In this document: one piece after another, positions 45,476 through 54,519 of the stretch
Numbering within the stretch: position 1 is the stretch's first letter
Layout of the letters: the number at the start of each line of letters is the position of its first letter
Assembly (NCBI RefSeq): GCF_900590885.1
Contig: NZ_UUON01000051.1
Location: 186,001 to 250,000 of the forward strand
Source: Pseudomonas viridiflava
GTDB lineage: Bacteria; Pseudomonadota; Gammaproteobacteria; Pseudomonadales; Pseudomonadaceae
DNA length: 64,000 nucleotides
Direction of reading: 5' to 3'
Program-made: the position numbers and the translations under genes
Notes under the pieces: generated by a model
What the model saw: only the letters and a program-made list of their open reading frames with translations
The model's database searches: none
What the model was told of the DNA's origin: nothing

Positions 45476-47551
45476 ATGAACACTCCCGCTCGCCTCACCT
45501 TGTTACTGCTTGCCCTGTGCGACACCGCGCTGGCCGACGAAGCAGCCCTGGTCCTCGACCCGAGCGTGGTCACCGGCTCGCGCAGCGCCAGCCCGACGTT
45601 CGACCTGCCGTACTCGGTGGACGGCATCAGCCGCGAGCAGATCAGCGACGGTCAACTGGGCATCAACGCCTCCGAAGCGCTGTCCCGCGTGCCCGGGCTG
45701 GTGGTGCAGAATCGCCAGAACTATGCCCAGGACCTGCAGATTTCGTCCCGCGGCTTTGGCGCCCGCTCGGCGTTCGGCGTGCGCGGCATCAAGCTGATCG
45801 CCGACGGCATCCCCGCCAGCACCCCGGACGGCCAGGGCCAGGCCGCCACCTTCAACCTCGACACCGCCGAACGCATCGAAGTGCTGCGCGGGCCTGCCGC
45901 CACCCTGTATGGCAGCAACGCCGGCGGGGTGATCCAGATGTTCTCCCGCGACGGCGAAGGCCCGCCGCGCATCGGCGCCGAGACCCTGGTGGGCAGCGAC
46001 GGCCTGAACAAAAACCACCTCACCGCCGAGGGCGCGGCGAATGGCGCAGGTTTTGTGCTCGACGCCTCGCGCATGGACACCAACGGCTACCGCGACCACA
46101 GCAGCGCGCGTCGCGACCAGACGTTCGCCAAGCTCAACTTCCAGCCGGATGACGACAGCAAGCTCGCGCTGATCTACAGCAGCCTGGAACAGAACGGCAC
46201 CCAGGACCCGCTGGGGCAGACCTGGGATGCGTACAAGGCCGACCCACGCTCGGTAAGCACCAACGCGCTGATCTACAACACACGCAAAAGTATCGATCAT
46301 CAGCAATTGGGCCTGAATTACGAGAGCTACTTCGGCGATGCAACGTTGCAGGTGAATGGCTACACCGGGCGGCGCAGCGTAATCCAGTATTTGTCGATCC
46401 CAGGCACTCTCCCCGCCGGCAAGCGCGGTGGCGTAGTGGCCTTCGACCGCAAATTCTATGGCGGCTCCGCACACTGGCTGCAACCCATCAGCAGCGCGCC
46501 CGGCGACCTCACGCTGATCGCCGGCCTCGACTACGACCGCAGCCAGGATGATCGCCAGGGTTATTCCAACACCGTCAACGGCGTGCCAGGCGTCAAAGGC
46601 GCCCTCGGCCGCGATGAGATCGACACCGCCACCAGCCTGGACCCCTTTGTGCAAGCCAACTGGCTGCTGGGCGACTGGACCCTGCAGGCCGGCCTGCGCC
46701 ACAGCACCATGGAAATGAAGGTGGACGACCACTTCCTCAGCGACGGCAACGACAGCGGCAGCAAGACCTACCAGAAGAACACTCCGTCGGTCAGCGTGAT
46801 GTACGCCTTCACCCCCGACCTGCACGGCTATGTGAGCGCGGGCAAGGGTTTCGAAACCCCGACCCAGGCGGAATCGGCGTACTCCAGCACGGCCAACGGC
46901 TTCAACTTTGCGCTCAAGCCGTCGGTCAGCAAACAGTATGAAGTCGGCCTCAAAGCCCGCGTGGGCCAGGACACCCGTGTGAATGCGGCCTTCTTCCAGA
47001 TCACCACCGAAGACGAACTGGTGGTGCAGCAGTCCAGCGGCGGTCGCACCACTTACCAGAACGCCGGCCGCACCCTGCGTCGCGGCTTCGAACTGGGCAT
47101 CGAAAGCCAGCTGGCCGAGCACTGGAGCACCAACCTCGCCTACACCCGCCTGCAAGCCACCTATGACAGCGACTTCGTCAGCGGCGGCAGCACCGCCGTC
47201 GACAAAGGTAACTACCTGCCCGGCGTGCCGCAGACCACCCTGTTCGCCGAGCTGAACTGGAAGCCCCGCGACTGGGTCAGCACCGCCCTTGAGGGCATGT
47301 ACCGCAGCAAGGTCTACGTCGAAGACACCAACCAGCAACACGCCGCTCCGGGCTACAGCGTGTTCAACTGGCGCGCGCGTTTCGAACAGAAGGTCGAGCA
47401 CTGGACCTTCCACCAGACCCTGCGCCTGGACAACCTGCTGGACCGCCAGTACGTCGGTTCGGTGATCGTCGGCGACGGCAATGGCCGTTACTACGAGGCG
47501 GCGCCAGGCCGTTCGTGGTACGCCGGCGCTGGCGCCGAATACCAGTTTTGA
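45476..47551 (+). CDS. TonB-dependent outer-membrane receptor (PqqU/YncD-like)
   Basis: A 691-residue TonB-dependent receptor. A signal peptide covers about 1-20. The plug domain (about 30-165) has VVTGSRSASPTFDLPYSVDG, the region NASEALSRVPGLVVQNRQNY and RGFGARSAFGVRGIKLIADG followed by IPASTPDGQGQA. The last two resemble E. coli YncD, now called PqqU, the PQQ receptor. The plug ends with VLRGPAATLYGSNAGGVI, and the barrel closes with Phe as last residue. No ECF sigma/anti-sigma pair and no Fur box that I can recognise are adjacent. PQQ as ligand is a family-based guess; an iron or B12 complex is the alternative. Confidence 0.88.
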   Translation: MNTPARLTLLLLALCDTALADEAALVLDPSVVTGSRSASPTFDLPYSVDGISREQISDGQLGINASEALSRVPGLVVQNRQNYAQDLQISSRGFGARSAFGVRGIKLIADGIPASTPDGQGQAATFNLDTAERIEVLRGPAATLYGSNAGGVIQMFSRDGEGPPRIGAETLVGSDGLNKNHLTAEGAANGAGFVLDASRMDTNGYRDHSSARRDQTFAKLNFQPDDDSKLALIYSSLEQNGTQDPLGQTWDAYKADPRSVSTNALIYNTRKSIDHQQLGLNYESYFGDATLQVNGYTGRRSVIQYLSIPGTLPAGKRGGVVAFDRKFYGGSAHWLQPISSAPGDLTLIAGLDYDRSQDDRQGYSNTVNGVPGVKGALGRDEIDTATSLDPFVQANWLLGDWTLQAGLRHSTMEMKVDDHFLSDGNDSGSKTYQKNTPSVSVMYAFTPDLHGYVSAGKGFETPTQAESAYSSTANGFNFALKPSVSKQYEVGLKARVGQDTRVNAAFFQITTEDELVVQQSSGGRTTYQNAGRTLRRGFELGIESQLAEHWSTNLAYTRLQATYDSDFVSGGSTAVDKGNYLPGVPQTTLFAELNWKPRDWVSTALEGMYRSKVYVEDTNQQHAAPGYSVFNWRARFEQKVEHWTFHQTLRLDNLLDRQYVGSVIVGDGNGRYYEAAPGRSWYAGAGAEYQF

Positions 47552-47606
47552 TCCGGGCACGCGGCTCATATAGCATCCCGAATCCCTCTCCCCGCAAGGA
47601 ACGCCC

Positions 47607-48992
47607 ATGAAACGCATCGCGGTTGTCGTCACCCTCGGCTTGCTCAGTGGTTGCGGCCTTCAAGCCATGAAGACTGGCACCAAGACCGAGCCAGTGTTTG
47701 GCGAAGTGCTCAAGCAGCCGCCGCTGCCCGGCACGATCCTGCGCGATGGCGACACCCTCAGCTACCAAGTGCAGGTCACACCGGGCAAAGGCGCCAGCGT
47801 GCCGGATATCGCCCAGGTCCAGGCGTCCTGCGCCAAGCCCGAGGCGAGCCTGCTGTTTCTGGAGTCACCCGGCACGTTGAAAGCCGATGGCCAGCCCACG
47901 CGCTTTACGGTGATGCGTAACCTCACCCCAGCGGTGGTCGGCAACCTCAAGCAGAACGCCGGCTTCAACGACGCGTGCGCCCACACGCCACGCCCCGATT
48001 GGCGGCTCGTCAGCGGCACGGCGACGCAACGCCAACTGCTGATCGACCGCGCGAGCCTCAAGCCGGCGGGCGACAACCTGCAATTCTGGGGCGCCGTTGA
48101 TGAGCCGTTGATCCTCACCAACAAACTCAAGAAGATGCCCTACGCCCAGACGCGCACGCATTGGCAGGTCAGTTGCCCCCGCCAGACCTACCGCACACTG
48201 GCGACCTTCGGCCTGAACCAGCACAACGTGGTGACCTTCGGTTCCACGCAAAGCGCGCAGGGAGATGCGCCCTTCAGCGCAGCCGACGCGGACACCCGGC
48301 AACTGCTGACGGCCGCCTGCGCGCCGACACTCGCGCAACTGCCCGCCGCGACTTCGCGCACCAAGCCCCAGGAAACCCTGGTACCGCCGCCGCTCTCGGC
48401 AGACGTGAACACGGCGATCAGTGCACTGGGCATGGCAACGCCCGACAAGACGCTGCGCCACCTCGAGGAAAAACGCGACATGGGCTACGGCCCGATGCAA
48501 GTGGACCGCTACCTCGAACCGAGTGCCGAGAGCGGTCAATGGCGCATCCGCAACGTCACTAAATATTCCACCTACTCCAGCACCTCATTCCGAGGCCTGA
48601 TCAGCCTGACCTTCCAGAGCCAGTTCGAGCTGCATGGGATAAGCACCTCGGCCGCCAGCCATCTCGAACAACTGAGTTTCACCGGCGACTGGCAACACAT
48701 GCCGGTCGGCGCGACCCTCGGTTACACCACCAGGGACCTGAACCGCAATACCGCCGAGGAGGACCGCACACTGGCGCGCAGCGCGACCTGCCAGGTGAAA
48801 CGCGAACTGCCGGCGAGCAAGATCAACTCAGCGCTGACGGGCACTGCCAAGGAGCTGAATTGCAGCACAACCGGCGATAAGTACAGCGCCACCAGCACCG
48901 AAATGTACTTGCAGGACTATGGGTACTTCTTCACCAGCCTGAGTGATATCAACGGCTCCAAGACGCGTAACACGCTGGTCAAGGCCGAGTGA
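47607..48992 (+). CDS. Unrecognised large lipoprotein
   Basis: A 461-residue predicted lipoprotein (lipobox LSGC, Cys16). I do not recognise the family. The mature protein is polar with about seven cysteines, including ASCAKPEASLLFLES, NDACAHTPRPDW, QVSCPRQTYRTLATFG and TAACAPTLAQL, which may form disulfides in the periplasm. The C-terminal third is rich in Ser and Thr (about 320-461). It begins 55 bases after the TonB receptor stop with AAGGAACGCCC before the ATG, so the two are probably one operon, and it may be an accessory for that receptor. Its stop is six bases from the stop of the convergent ABC permease gene. Confidence 0.65.
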   Translation: MKRIAVVVTLGLLSGCGLQAMKTGTKTEPVFGEVLKQPPLPGTILRDGDTLSYQVQVTPGKGASVPDIAQVQASCAKPEASLLFLESPGTLKADGQPTRFTVMRNLTPAVVGNLKQNAGFNDACAHTPRPDWRLVSGTATQRQLLIDRASLKPAGDNLQFWGAVDEPLILTNKLKKMPYAQTRTHWQVSCPRQTYRTLATFGLNQHNVVTFGSTQSAQGDAPFSAADADTRQLLTAACAPTLAQLPAATSRTKPQETLVPPPLSADVNTAISALGMATPDKTLRHLEEKRDMGYGPMQVDRYLEPSAESGQWRIRNVTKYSTYSSTSFRGLISLTFQSQFELHGISTSAASHLEQLSFTGDWQHMPVGATLGYTTRDLNRNTAEEDRTLARSATCQVKRELPASKINSALTGTAKELNCSTTGDKYSATSTEMYLQDYGYFFTSLSDINGSKTRNTLVKAE

Positions 48993-48998
48993 TGGCGG

Positions 48999-49925
48999 TC
49001 AATGGCGCTCCAGCACCCGCCGGCTGGCAAAGCTGAACGCCAGCACCACAAAAATCAGCACCCCGGTCGCCACCTGCTGCCAGTAGAAATTCCAGCCAAT
49101 CAGCAGCAGTCCATTGGCGATCACGTTGATAAACAGCACCCCCAGCAGGGTCCCGGGAATATTCGCGCGGCCCTGCCGGCTCAGGGTGGTGCCGATAAAC
49201 ACCGCGCCAATTGCGTTAAGCAAAAACGCGTTGCCGGAGAGCGGCACATAGGCACTGACCGTGGCACTGAGCAACACCCCGGCCACCGCACACGCCAGGG
49301 CGGTGGCCAGGGCCACGACGGTGACGATGCGCCGCACCGACAACCCCGAGTAATACGCCAACAGCGGTTGGGTGCCTTGCGCGAGCAATTCGCGGCCCAG
49401 GCGCCCGCGCGCCAGGGCCAGGCCGTAGAACAGCGCCAGCCCCAGGACGATCAGCAAGGGGGTCAGGCCCGCCAGCTCGGGTTTGAGGCCCTGAGCCAAA
49501 TAGATCGGTTGCCCGCCGTCTGATAGCAGCTGCTGGGCGCTGGTGCCGATAAACAAGGTGCCCAGGGTCGCCAGGAACGGGCTGATCCGCAGCCCGGCAA
49601 TCAACCCGGCATTCACCAGCCCCACCAGCAGCCCGGCAGCCAGCGCGCCCGTCACCGCCAGCGCCCAGCCATGCCCGCCGTTGAGCAACACCACAAAGCT
49701 GAAACTGGCGAAATCCAGCGCCGTGCCTACCGACAAATCCATGCCACCGGCGGCCACCGCATAGGTCATGCCGATGGCAACAATCGCCAGCAATACGAAG
49801 TTGTTCAGCAGCAGGCTTTTGAGGTTGCCGGTACTCAGAAAGCCCGGCGCCTGCAGCGCAAACACCACGACGATAAGGGCGAACACCAGCGGCAAGGTCA
49901 GCGGCAACACCGAACGCAGGTTCAT
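48999..49925 (-). CDS. CUT2-type sugar ABC transporter permease 2
   Basis: A 308-residue inner-membrane permease of the RbsC/YtfT/LsrC class with about ten hydrophobic segments. The family landmark is MTYAVAAGGMDLSVGTALDF with the ligand-gating GGMDLSVG motif, and the C-terminal GAVFIGTTLSRQGRANIPGT. It overlaps the preceding permease gene by four bases. It is the last gene of the SBP - ATPase - permease - permease operon. Confidence 0.9.
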   Translation of the reverse strand: MNLRSVLPLTLPLVFALIVVVFALQAPGFLSTGNLKSLLLNNFVLLAIVAIGMTYAVAAGGMDLSVGTALDFASFSFVVLLNGGHGWALAVTGALAAGLLVGLVNAGLIAGLRISPFLATLGTLFIGTSAQQLLSDGGQPIYLAQGLKPELAGLTPLLIVLGLALFYGLALARGRLGRELLAQGTQPLLAYYSGLSVRRIVTVVALATALACAVAGVLLSATVSAYVPLSGNAFLLNAIGAVFIGTTLSRQGRANIPGTLLGVLFINVIANGLLLIGWNFYWQQVATGVLIFVVLAFSFASRRVLERH

Positions 49926-50872
49926 GCGTGGGCCCCGCGACTCAAGGCGCTGGACGCGGCCACCACCAGCAAAATCAAAACGCCTTGCACGCCGTTGACC
50001 CAGAAGCTCGACACGTTGAGCAGTTGAAAGCCATTAATCAGAAACCCGATCAACAGGGCCGCCAGCAACGTGCCGGGGATGCTCGCCACCAACCGCCGCG
50101 AGAACACCACACCGAGAAACGCAATCGCCACCACTGACAGCAACATGTCGCCGGAGCCGGTGGTGCTGCCGCTGAAAAACGCCGCCGAACACAGCGCGGC
50201 CACGGCGGCGCACAGGCCCGACAGTGCATAACTCGACAGCACATAGGCCGGCACGCGCAGGCCCGCCGCCTCGGCCGCCTGGGGATATTCGCCGACCGCA
50301 TGCAAGCGCAGCCCGTAGGCCGAATGCTGGATCAACAAGGTCAGCAACCCCGCCGTCAGCAACAACACCCAAGCCAGCGCGGGCACCGCCAGCCAGGTCC
50401 CGCCGCTGAGCAGGTCGAGTAACGGCGAGTCGGTGGACACCACGGTATTTTCCGTCAGCACCAGCTCCAGCCCGGCCAGCACATTCATGCTGGCCAGAGT
50501 CGCCAGCAACGGCGGCAAGCGCAGCACCACTACGGCCACGCCATTGAGCAAACCGACCGCCAGGCCGCAACCCAGGGTCAGCAGCAAGGTCAGCCAGAGG
50601 TCCAGGCCGGCATTGTTGAGGCGGCTGAACACCGCCGCACACAGCCCGAGGTTGGCTGCCAGCGACAGATCGAGCCCACCCGCCAGCACACTCGAGCCGC
50701 CGCCGATAATCACGCAGGTCAGCCCGAAGGCCAGCACCCCAAGGATCGCCGACTGGCTGAACACATTGGCCAGGTTACCCAGCGACAAAAAATTCGGCGC
50801 CGCCACGGCAAACCCCAACAGGATCGCCAGGAACACGCCCATCGAACCCCGGCGCAAGATCGCCTCAAGCAT
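49922..50872 (-). CDS. CUT2-type sugar ABC transporter permease 1
   Basis: A 316-residue permease paralogous to the next gene. GSSVLAGGLDLSLAANLGLC is the GGxDLS motif and AIAFLGVVFSRRLVASIPGT the conserved C-terminal segment. The start ATG at 50872 (MLEAILRRGSMG) lies eight bases inside the ATPase 3' end. Two non-identical permeases in one operon is the pattern of the LsrCD (AI-2) and YtfT/YjfF (galactofuranose) importers; ribose-type systems use a single permease. Confidence 0.9.
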   Translation of the reverse strand: MLEAILRRGSMGVFLAILLGFAVAAPNFLSLGNLANVFSQSAILGVLAFGLTCVIIGGGSSVLAGGLDLSLAANLGLCAAVFSRLNNAGLDLWLTLLLTLGCGLAVGLLNGVAVVVLRLPPLLATLASMNVLAGLELVLTENTVVSTDSPLLDLLSGGTWLAVPALAWVLLLTAGLLTLLIQHSAYGLRLHAVGEYPQAAEAAGLRVPAYVLSSYALSGLCAAVAALCSAAFFSGSTTGSGDMLLSVVAIAFLGVVFSRRLVASIPGTLLAALLIGFLINGFQLLNVSSFWVNGVQGVLILLVVAASSALSRGAHA

Positions 50873-52382
50873 GCTCGACCTCCCGCACAGGCACCGCCGG
50901 CACCGCCCCGGTAGCGCACGCCAGCAACTGATCGCTGTCGACTTCGCCCGCGCGAAACTCACCGGCGATTGCGCCGCGATGCAACACCACAATCCGGTCA
51001 CTGATGCCCAGCAATTCCGGTAAATCCGAGGACAACACCAACACCGCCGCGCCCTCTTCCACCAGGCGCCCGATCAAACGATAAATCTCCACCTTGGCCC
51101 CCACATCCACGCCCACGCAGGGTTCATCCAGCAAGTACACCGCCGAGCGGCGGCTCAGCCATTTGCCCAGCGCGACTTTCTGCTGGTTGCCGCCACTCAA
51201 TTGGCTGACCGCCGCGTGCGGCCCCGGCGCCTTGATCGCCAGTTCATCAATCAAGCGGGTGGTTTCCGCCAGCTCCTTGCGCCGGCTCAGCAGGCCCCAG
51301 CGGCTGAACCGCCCGAGCCCCGCCAGCGTGAGGTTTTCCAGCACCGACAGCACAGGCGAAATGCCCTGGCTGCGGCGTTCTTCCGGCACCAGCGCAATGC
51401 CCTCGGCAATCGCCTGGCCCGGTGAGCGCAGACGCAGCAAACGCCCATCCAGATGCACGCTGCCGCTGTCGGCGCGCTCGACGCCAAACAGGGTCTTGAA
51501 CAATTCCTTGGCCCCCGAACCGACCAGCCCGGTCAGGCCGAGAATTTCACCGCGCCGCACCTGCAGGTCAATCTGCCGATAACGCCGCGCCAGGCTCAAC
51601 CCGCGCACCTGCAACAGCGGAGGCCCGAGTTTGACCTTGGCCTTGGGGTACATTTCCTGCACCTCACGGTTGACCATCAGCCGCGCAATCTCGGCGCTCG
51701 ACGTTTGCCGAGGCTGCACCACCGCCACGTCGCGGCCGTTGCGCAGCACCGTGACTTCATCGCACAGACTGTCGATTTCCTGCAGGTAATGGGAGATGTA
51801 CAGAATCGACAACCCCTGGTCGCGCAGGCGCTTGACGATGCGCAGCAACTGGTCGACCTCGCGCTTGACCAACGCCACGCTGGGTTCGTCGAACACCAAA
51901 ATTTTCGGCTGGCGAATCAACGCGCGGGTGATTTGCAGCACCTGGCGTTCAGCGCTGTTCAGCTCGCCCACCAGGGCGCCGGCGGGCAGTTGCAAGTCGA
52001 AATATTCGCCCAGCAAACGCTCGGCTTCACGCTGCTGCCGACGCCGATCCACGAACGGACCACGGCGCAACTCATGGCCGAAAAACAGCGCCTCGCCCAC
52101 GGTAAAACTCGCCGGCAACAGACGCTCCTGATGGATGAACTGCACGCCCAGCCCATCCACCTGACGCGGCGACAGCGACGCATAGGCCTGGCCGTCGATA
52201 CTCACCTGCCCCGCATCCGCCTTGTGCAGGCCGGCGAGGATCTTGATCAGCGTCGACTTGCCCGCGCCGTTCTCGCCCACCAACCCGTGGATGCTGCCGC
52301 GCTCGACCTTAAGGCTGGCGTCATCCAGCGCCAGGGTGGCGCCGAAGCGTTTACGCAAATGCTGCAGGTGCAACGCCGCCAT
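50865..52382 (-). CDS. Sugar ABC transporter ATP-binding protein (two ABC domains)
   Basis: A 505-residue tandem ATPase of the RbsA/MglA type. Domain one has Walker A VGENGAGKSTLIKI and Walker B PKILVFDEPSVAL, but its signature is LNSAERQVLQ rather than LSGGQ. Domain two has a degenerate P-loop, GLVGSGAKELFKTLFG, and an intact LSGGNQQKVALGKWL with VYLLDEPCVGVD. One canonical and one degenerate ATP site is normal for this family. It overlaps the binding-protein gene by one base upstream and the first permease gene by eight bases downstream. Confidence 0.94.
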   Translation of the reverse strand: MAALHLQHLRKRFGATLALDDASLKVERGSIHGLVGENGAGKSTLIKILAGLHKADAGQVSIDGQAYASLSPRQVDGLGVQFIHQERLLPASFTVGEALFFGHELRRGPFVDRRRQQREAERLLGEYFDLQLPAGALVGELNSAERQVLQITRALIRQPKILVFDEPSVALVKREVDQLLRIVKRLRDQGLSILYISHYLQEIDSLCDEVTVLRNGRDVAVVQPRQTSSAEIARLMVNREVQEMYPKAKVKLGPPLLQVRGLSLARRYRQIDLQVRRGEILGLTGLVGSGAKELFKTLFGVERADSGSVHLDGRLLRLRSPGQAIAEGIALVPEERRSQGISPVLSVLENLTLAGLGRFSRWGLLSRRKELAETTRLIDELAIKAPGPHAAVSQLSGGNQQKVALGKWLSRRSAVYLLDEPCVGVDVGAKVEIYRLIGRLVEEGAAVLVLSSDLPELLGISDRIVVLHRGAIAGEFRAGEVDSDQLLACATGAVPAVPVREVEHA

Positions 52383-53362
52383 CAGTCACCCCGCAGTTGC
52401 TGGACCTGCGCCAGGTTGCCGGCGGTGGTCAACAGCGTGGCCACCTGGGTTTCCTTGGGCAGGTCGCGCTGGCCGGCCAGGTAGCGCGCGACGTTCTGCA
52501 CCGCGGTCTTGCCGATCAGCGCCGGTTGTTGCGCCACCACCGCGCCCACTGGCGAGTTCGCCTGGCCGAGCAGCGCCAGCACTTCCGGCGTGCCATCGAC
52601 GCCGTAGGTTTTGATTTCGGTGCGCTTGGCGTCGATCAACGCCTTGCTTGCGCCCAGTTGCGGAATATCCCACGCCGACCAGATCGCCGAGACACTGCCC
52701 GCCGGGTACTTGTTGAGCAACGCCGAGACCTGGGAATAAGCGTCCTGCACCGTGTTGGGAATCACGTCCCGCAGCTCCGGCTGGATGATTTCCAGTTGCG
52801 GATGATCCTTGAGCGCCAGCTTCAGTTGGTCATAACGGATCGCACACACCGGCACGCCGTAGAAGCCGTTGAACACCAGGATCTTGCCCTTGCCGCCGGC
52901 GTCCTTGATCAACTGGTCGGCCAGGGCCTTGCCGGTGGCGACGTTATCCGAGGTGGTGTTATTGAGGCTGTACTGCGACGGCGCATCGATGGTGAACAGC
53001 GGAATGCCGGCCTTGCTGATGCGCTTGAGCCAGGGGTCGATCACGCTGAGAGTGCCGAGGGTCTGGATCACCGCGTCGGGCTTCTGGGTGACCACGGTTT
53101 GCAGCTGGGTCACCAGGTTCTTGTCATTACGCCCGGCATCCAGGGTGATCGGCGTGCCGCCCAGGCGCTTGATCTCATCGACCTGGGCCTGGAACGCCTT
53201 GATATCGAAATAATGACTGGTGCCGGTCATGCTCACCGCAATGCGCTTGCCGGCCAGGGACGGCACCGCATCGTCGCCGTCTGCGGCATGCGTCGCGACG
53301 CTCAGCAGCAGGCTGGCGCCCAGGCAGATCAAACGGGAAAGCGAGGAAAGACTGGAAGGCAT
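52382..53362 (-). CDS. Sugar ABC transporter periplasmic binding protein
   Basis: A 326-residue type I periplasmic binding protein. A signal peptide covers about 1-26 (ending THA before ADG). The mature part starts KRIAVSMTGTSHYFDIKAF and has TLDAGRNDKNLVTQLQTVV, then FTIDAPSQYSLNNTTSDNVA and GVDGTPEVLALLGQ, typical of the ribose/AI-2-like branch. It is the promoter-proximal gene of the importer operon. No kinase, isomerase or regulator is linked, so the ligand is not predictable; LsrB-like AI-2 or a furanose sugar are options. Confidence 0.9.
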   Translation of the reverse strand: MPSSLSSLSRLICLGASLLLSVATHAADGDDAVPSLAGKRIAVSMTGTSHYFDIKAFQAQVDEIKRLGGTPITLDAGRNDKNLVTQLQTVVTQKPDAVIQTLGTLSVIDPWLKRISKAGIPLFTIDAPSQYSLNNTTSDNVATGKALADQLIKDAGGKGKILVFNGFYGVPVCAIRYDQLKLALKDHPQLEIIQPELRDVIPNTVQDAYSQVSALLNKYPAGSVSAIWSAWDIPQLGASKALIDAKRTEIKTYGVDGTPEVLALLGQANSPVGAVVAQQPALIGKTAVQNVARYLAGQRDLPKETQVATLLTTAGNLAQVQQLRGD

Positions 53363-53494
53363 ACAGGGCTCCGCTGCGACCGGTGAAAGGGTTCACCGAA
53401 CGCTATTGCAGAGCCCGTGCCAGGATTTTTATCGCGTTAAATCAACGGGATAAAAGCCTGCAGCGAATTCGGGCTGTCGTTATTGGCCGTCAAC

Positions 53495-53518
53495 TGCCTG
53501 ATGGGTGTTGCTCAGGCA
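53495..53518. repeat. Inverted repeat upstream of the sugar ABC operon
   Basis: TGCCTGA and TCAGGCA are perfect 7-bp arms around a 10-base loop, about 130 bases upstream of the binding-protein gene. It may be an operator or a small hairpin. The gap 53363-53673 otherwise contains the ABC operon promoter region (not placed) and the sRNA candidate. Confidence 0.45.
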
Positions 53519-53590
53519 ACAGTTGCCAAACCTGAGTGCCTCACTTAATCCTTCGCGCTCAGCGCCCGCCGACGGCTTGGGCTGCCCGCG

Positions 53591-53619
53591 TTGACACTCT
53601 AAATCCGCAAGCTTAGAAT
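53591..53619 (+). promoter_or_regulatory. Near-consensus sigma-70 promoter for a small RNA
   Basis: TTGACA (6 of 6), a 17-base spacer and TAGAAT (5 of 6) on the plus strand. The predicted transcription start is about 53626. No plus-strand protein gene follows; the neighbours on both sides are on the minus strand, so the promoter must serve a non-coding transcript. Confidence 0.75.
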
Positions 53620-53625
53620 CGGCCG

Positions 53626-53690
53626 CACAAATGGACTGGGGGATCCCGGTCGGCGCTATAGCCTCGGTGAGTTTCACCGGGGCTTTTCGC
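53626..53690 (+). ncRNA. Candidate small RNA of about 65 nt
   Basis: Starting a few bases downstream of the promoter at 53591, the transcript would fold into two hairpins. The first is GACTGGG-GGAT-CCCGGTC (53634-53651), seven pairs including one G-U. The second is GCCTCGGTGA-GTT-TCACCGGGGC (53661-53683), followed by TTTTCGCTTT, an intrinsic terminator. A near-consensus promoter, correct spacing and a terminator within 100 bases make a good stand-alone sRNA. The 10-base linker CTATA region between hairpins and the 5' GCACAAAT could be seed regions. I do not recognise it as a named Pseudomonas sRNA. The terminator overlaps the last codons of the antisense DUF3800 gene. Confidence 0.6.
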
Positions 53691-54519
53691 TTTCTGCAGC
53701 GGGGAAAATTTTTAATCCCCAGCTTTCAAAACCTTCACCTACCTTGCCCCGCCCTCCGCTGCAATAAAACTTGCGCTTGAGCACGTCAAAGGCACGATTC
53801 TCCTGACCGGGCCGTAGAACGCTCATGCCGATGGGCCGCGCAACAAGATCCGCAAGCTGCAATCCTGTCGAATTGACCTGTTTGGTCGCGAACACGATAT
53901 CAAACGGCAGACGAATACCCGGACGATTGGCACCGTCGCACATCCGACGAAACTCCAACTCAAGCTCATTATCCTCTTTACGGCCTCGGCGCTCGAAAAT
54001 TGCGTGAGTCAACGCTCCCTGCTGATTTTTCTCTAGGAGAAACTCGTAAAGAGTTTCAAGGCAGAACCCCAATGCCAGATGGTAGGGGTTATGTACCGGG
54101 CCTTGCTGCTCCCGAAGAGTGGCTTTATCAATCACACAACTGATCAAAACAAAGTTGCTCGACTCAATGAGGCTTGTCAGCTCCTCCAGAAAGGCATGCT
54201 TGTGCAAACGAGAGACGAACATGTTCGAGAACGCCCCTTTTTCCTTCCGAATTTCAAGCTCATGCAAGCCGACAAGATCATGCCCCATGTGGTTGAACTT
54301 GAACTTTTGAAGGGCAGGAATGACCTTTTCACAATAATGCCGCTTATGAAAAACACAGAACGCCAAAACAAACATGGGATAGTTGGGATCGAGTGTTTGC
54401 ATCCCGTGATCGCCACTTTCATCCACATAGACAATGAAGTCGCTGAACTCCCCTTTCGGCGGATTTGCTGCCACGACCTCAGCAGCGCGCTCAGCCTCGC
54501 TTTCACTTTCAAAGAGCAA
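53674..54519 (-). CDS. DUF3800 protein, possible amber-interrupted 5' end
   Basis: A DUF3800 domain protein of 281 residues if read from the TTG at 54519. The family core is intact: VYVDESGDHG (the YVDESGD acidic motif, residues 31-37), HDLVGLHELEIRK, and the C-terminal GLQLADLVARPIG. The fold is RNase H-like and the family is common on mobile elements and near defence genes; its activity is not settled. The start is a problem. The TTG has no ribosome site. The only ATG near (54552) is in the same frame but reads MADEKLTSQ, then TAG (54523-54525), then FLLFESESEAERAAEVV. The gene may be a recent pseudogene, may restart at TTG or GTG, or may read through. Codon use looks less GC-rich than its neighbours, suggesting acquisition. 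Confidence 0.75.
   Translation of the reverse strand: MLFESESEAERAAEVVAANPPKGEFSDFIVYVDESGDHGMQTLDPNYPMFVLAFCVFHKRHYCEKVIPALQKFKFNHMGHDLVGLHELEIRKEKGAFSNMFVSRLHKHAFLEELTSLIESSNFVLISCVIDKATLREQQGPVHNPYHLALGFCLETLYEFLLEKNQQGALTHAIFERRGRKEDNELELEFRRMCDGANRPGIRLPFDIVFATKQVNSTGLQLADLVARPIGMSVLRPGQENRAFDVLKRKFYCSGGRGKVGEGFESWGLKIFPAAESEKPR

Noticed and set aside
45503..47632. Long open frame antisense to the TonB receptor
   Set aside because: The receptor has a signal peptide, plug and barrel features and a C-terminal Phe; the antisense frame has no recognisable features.
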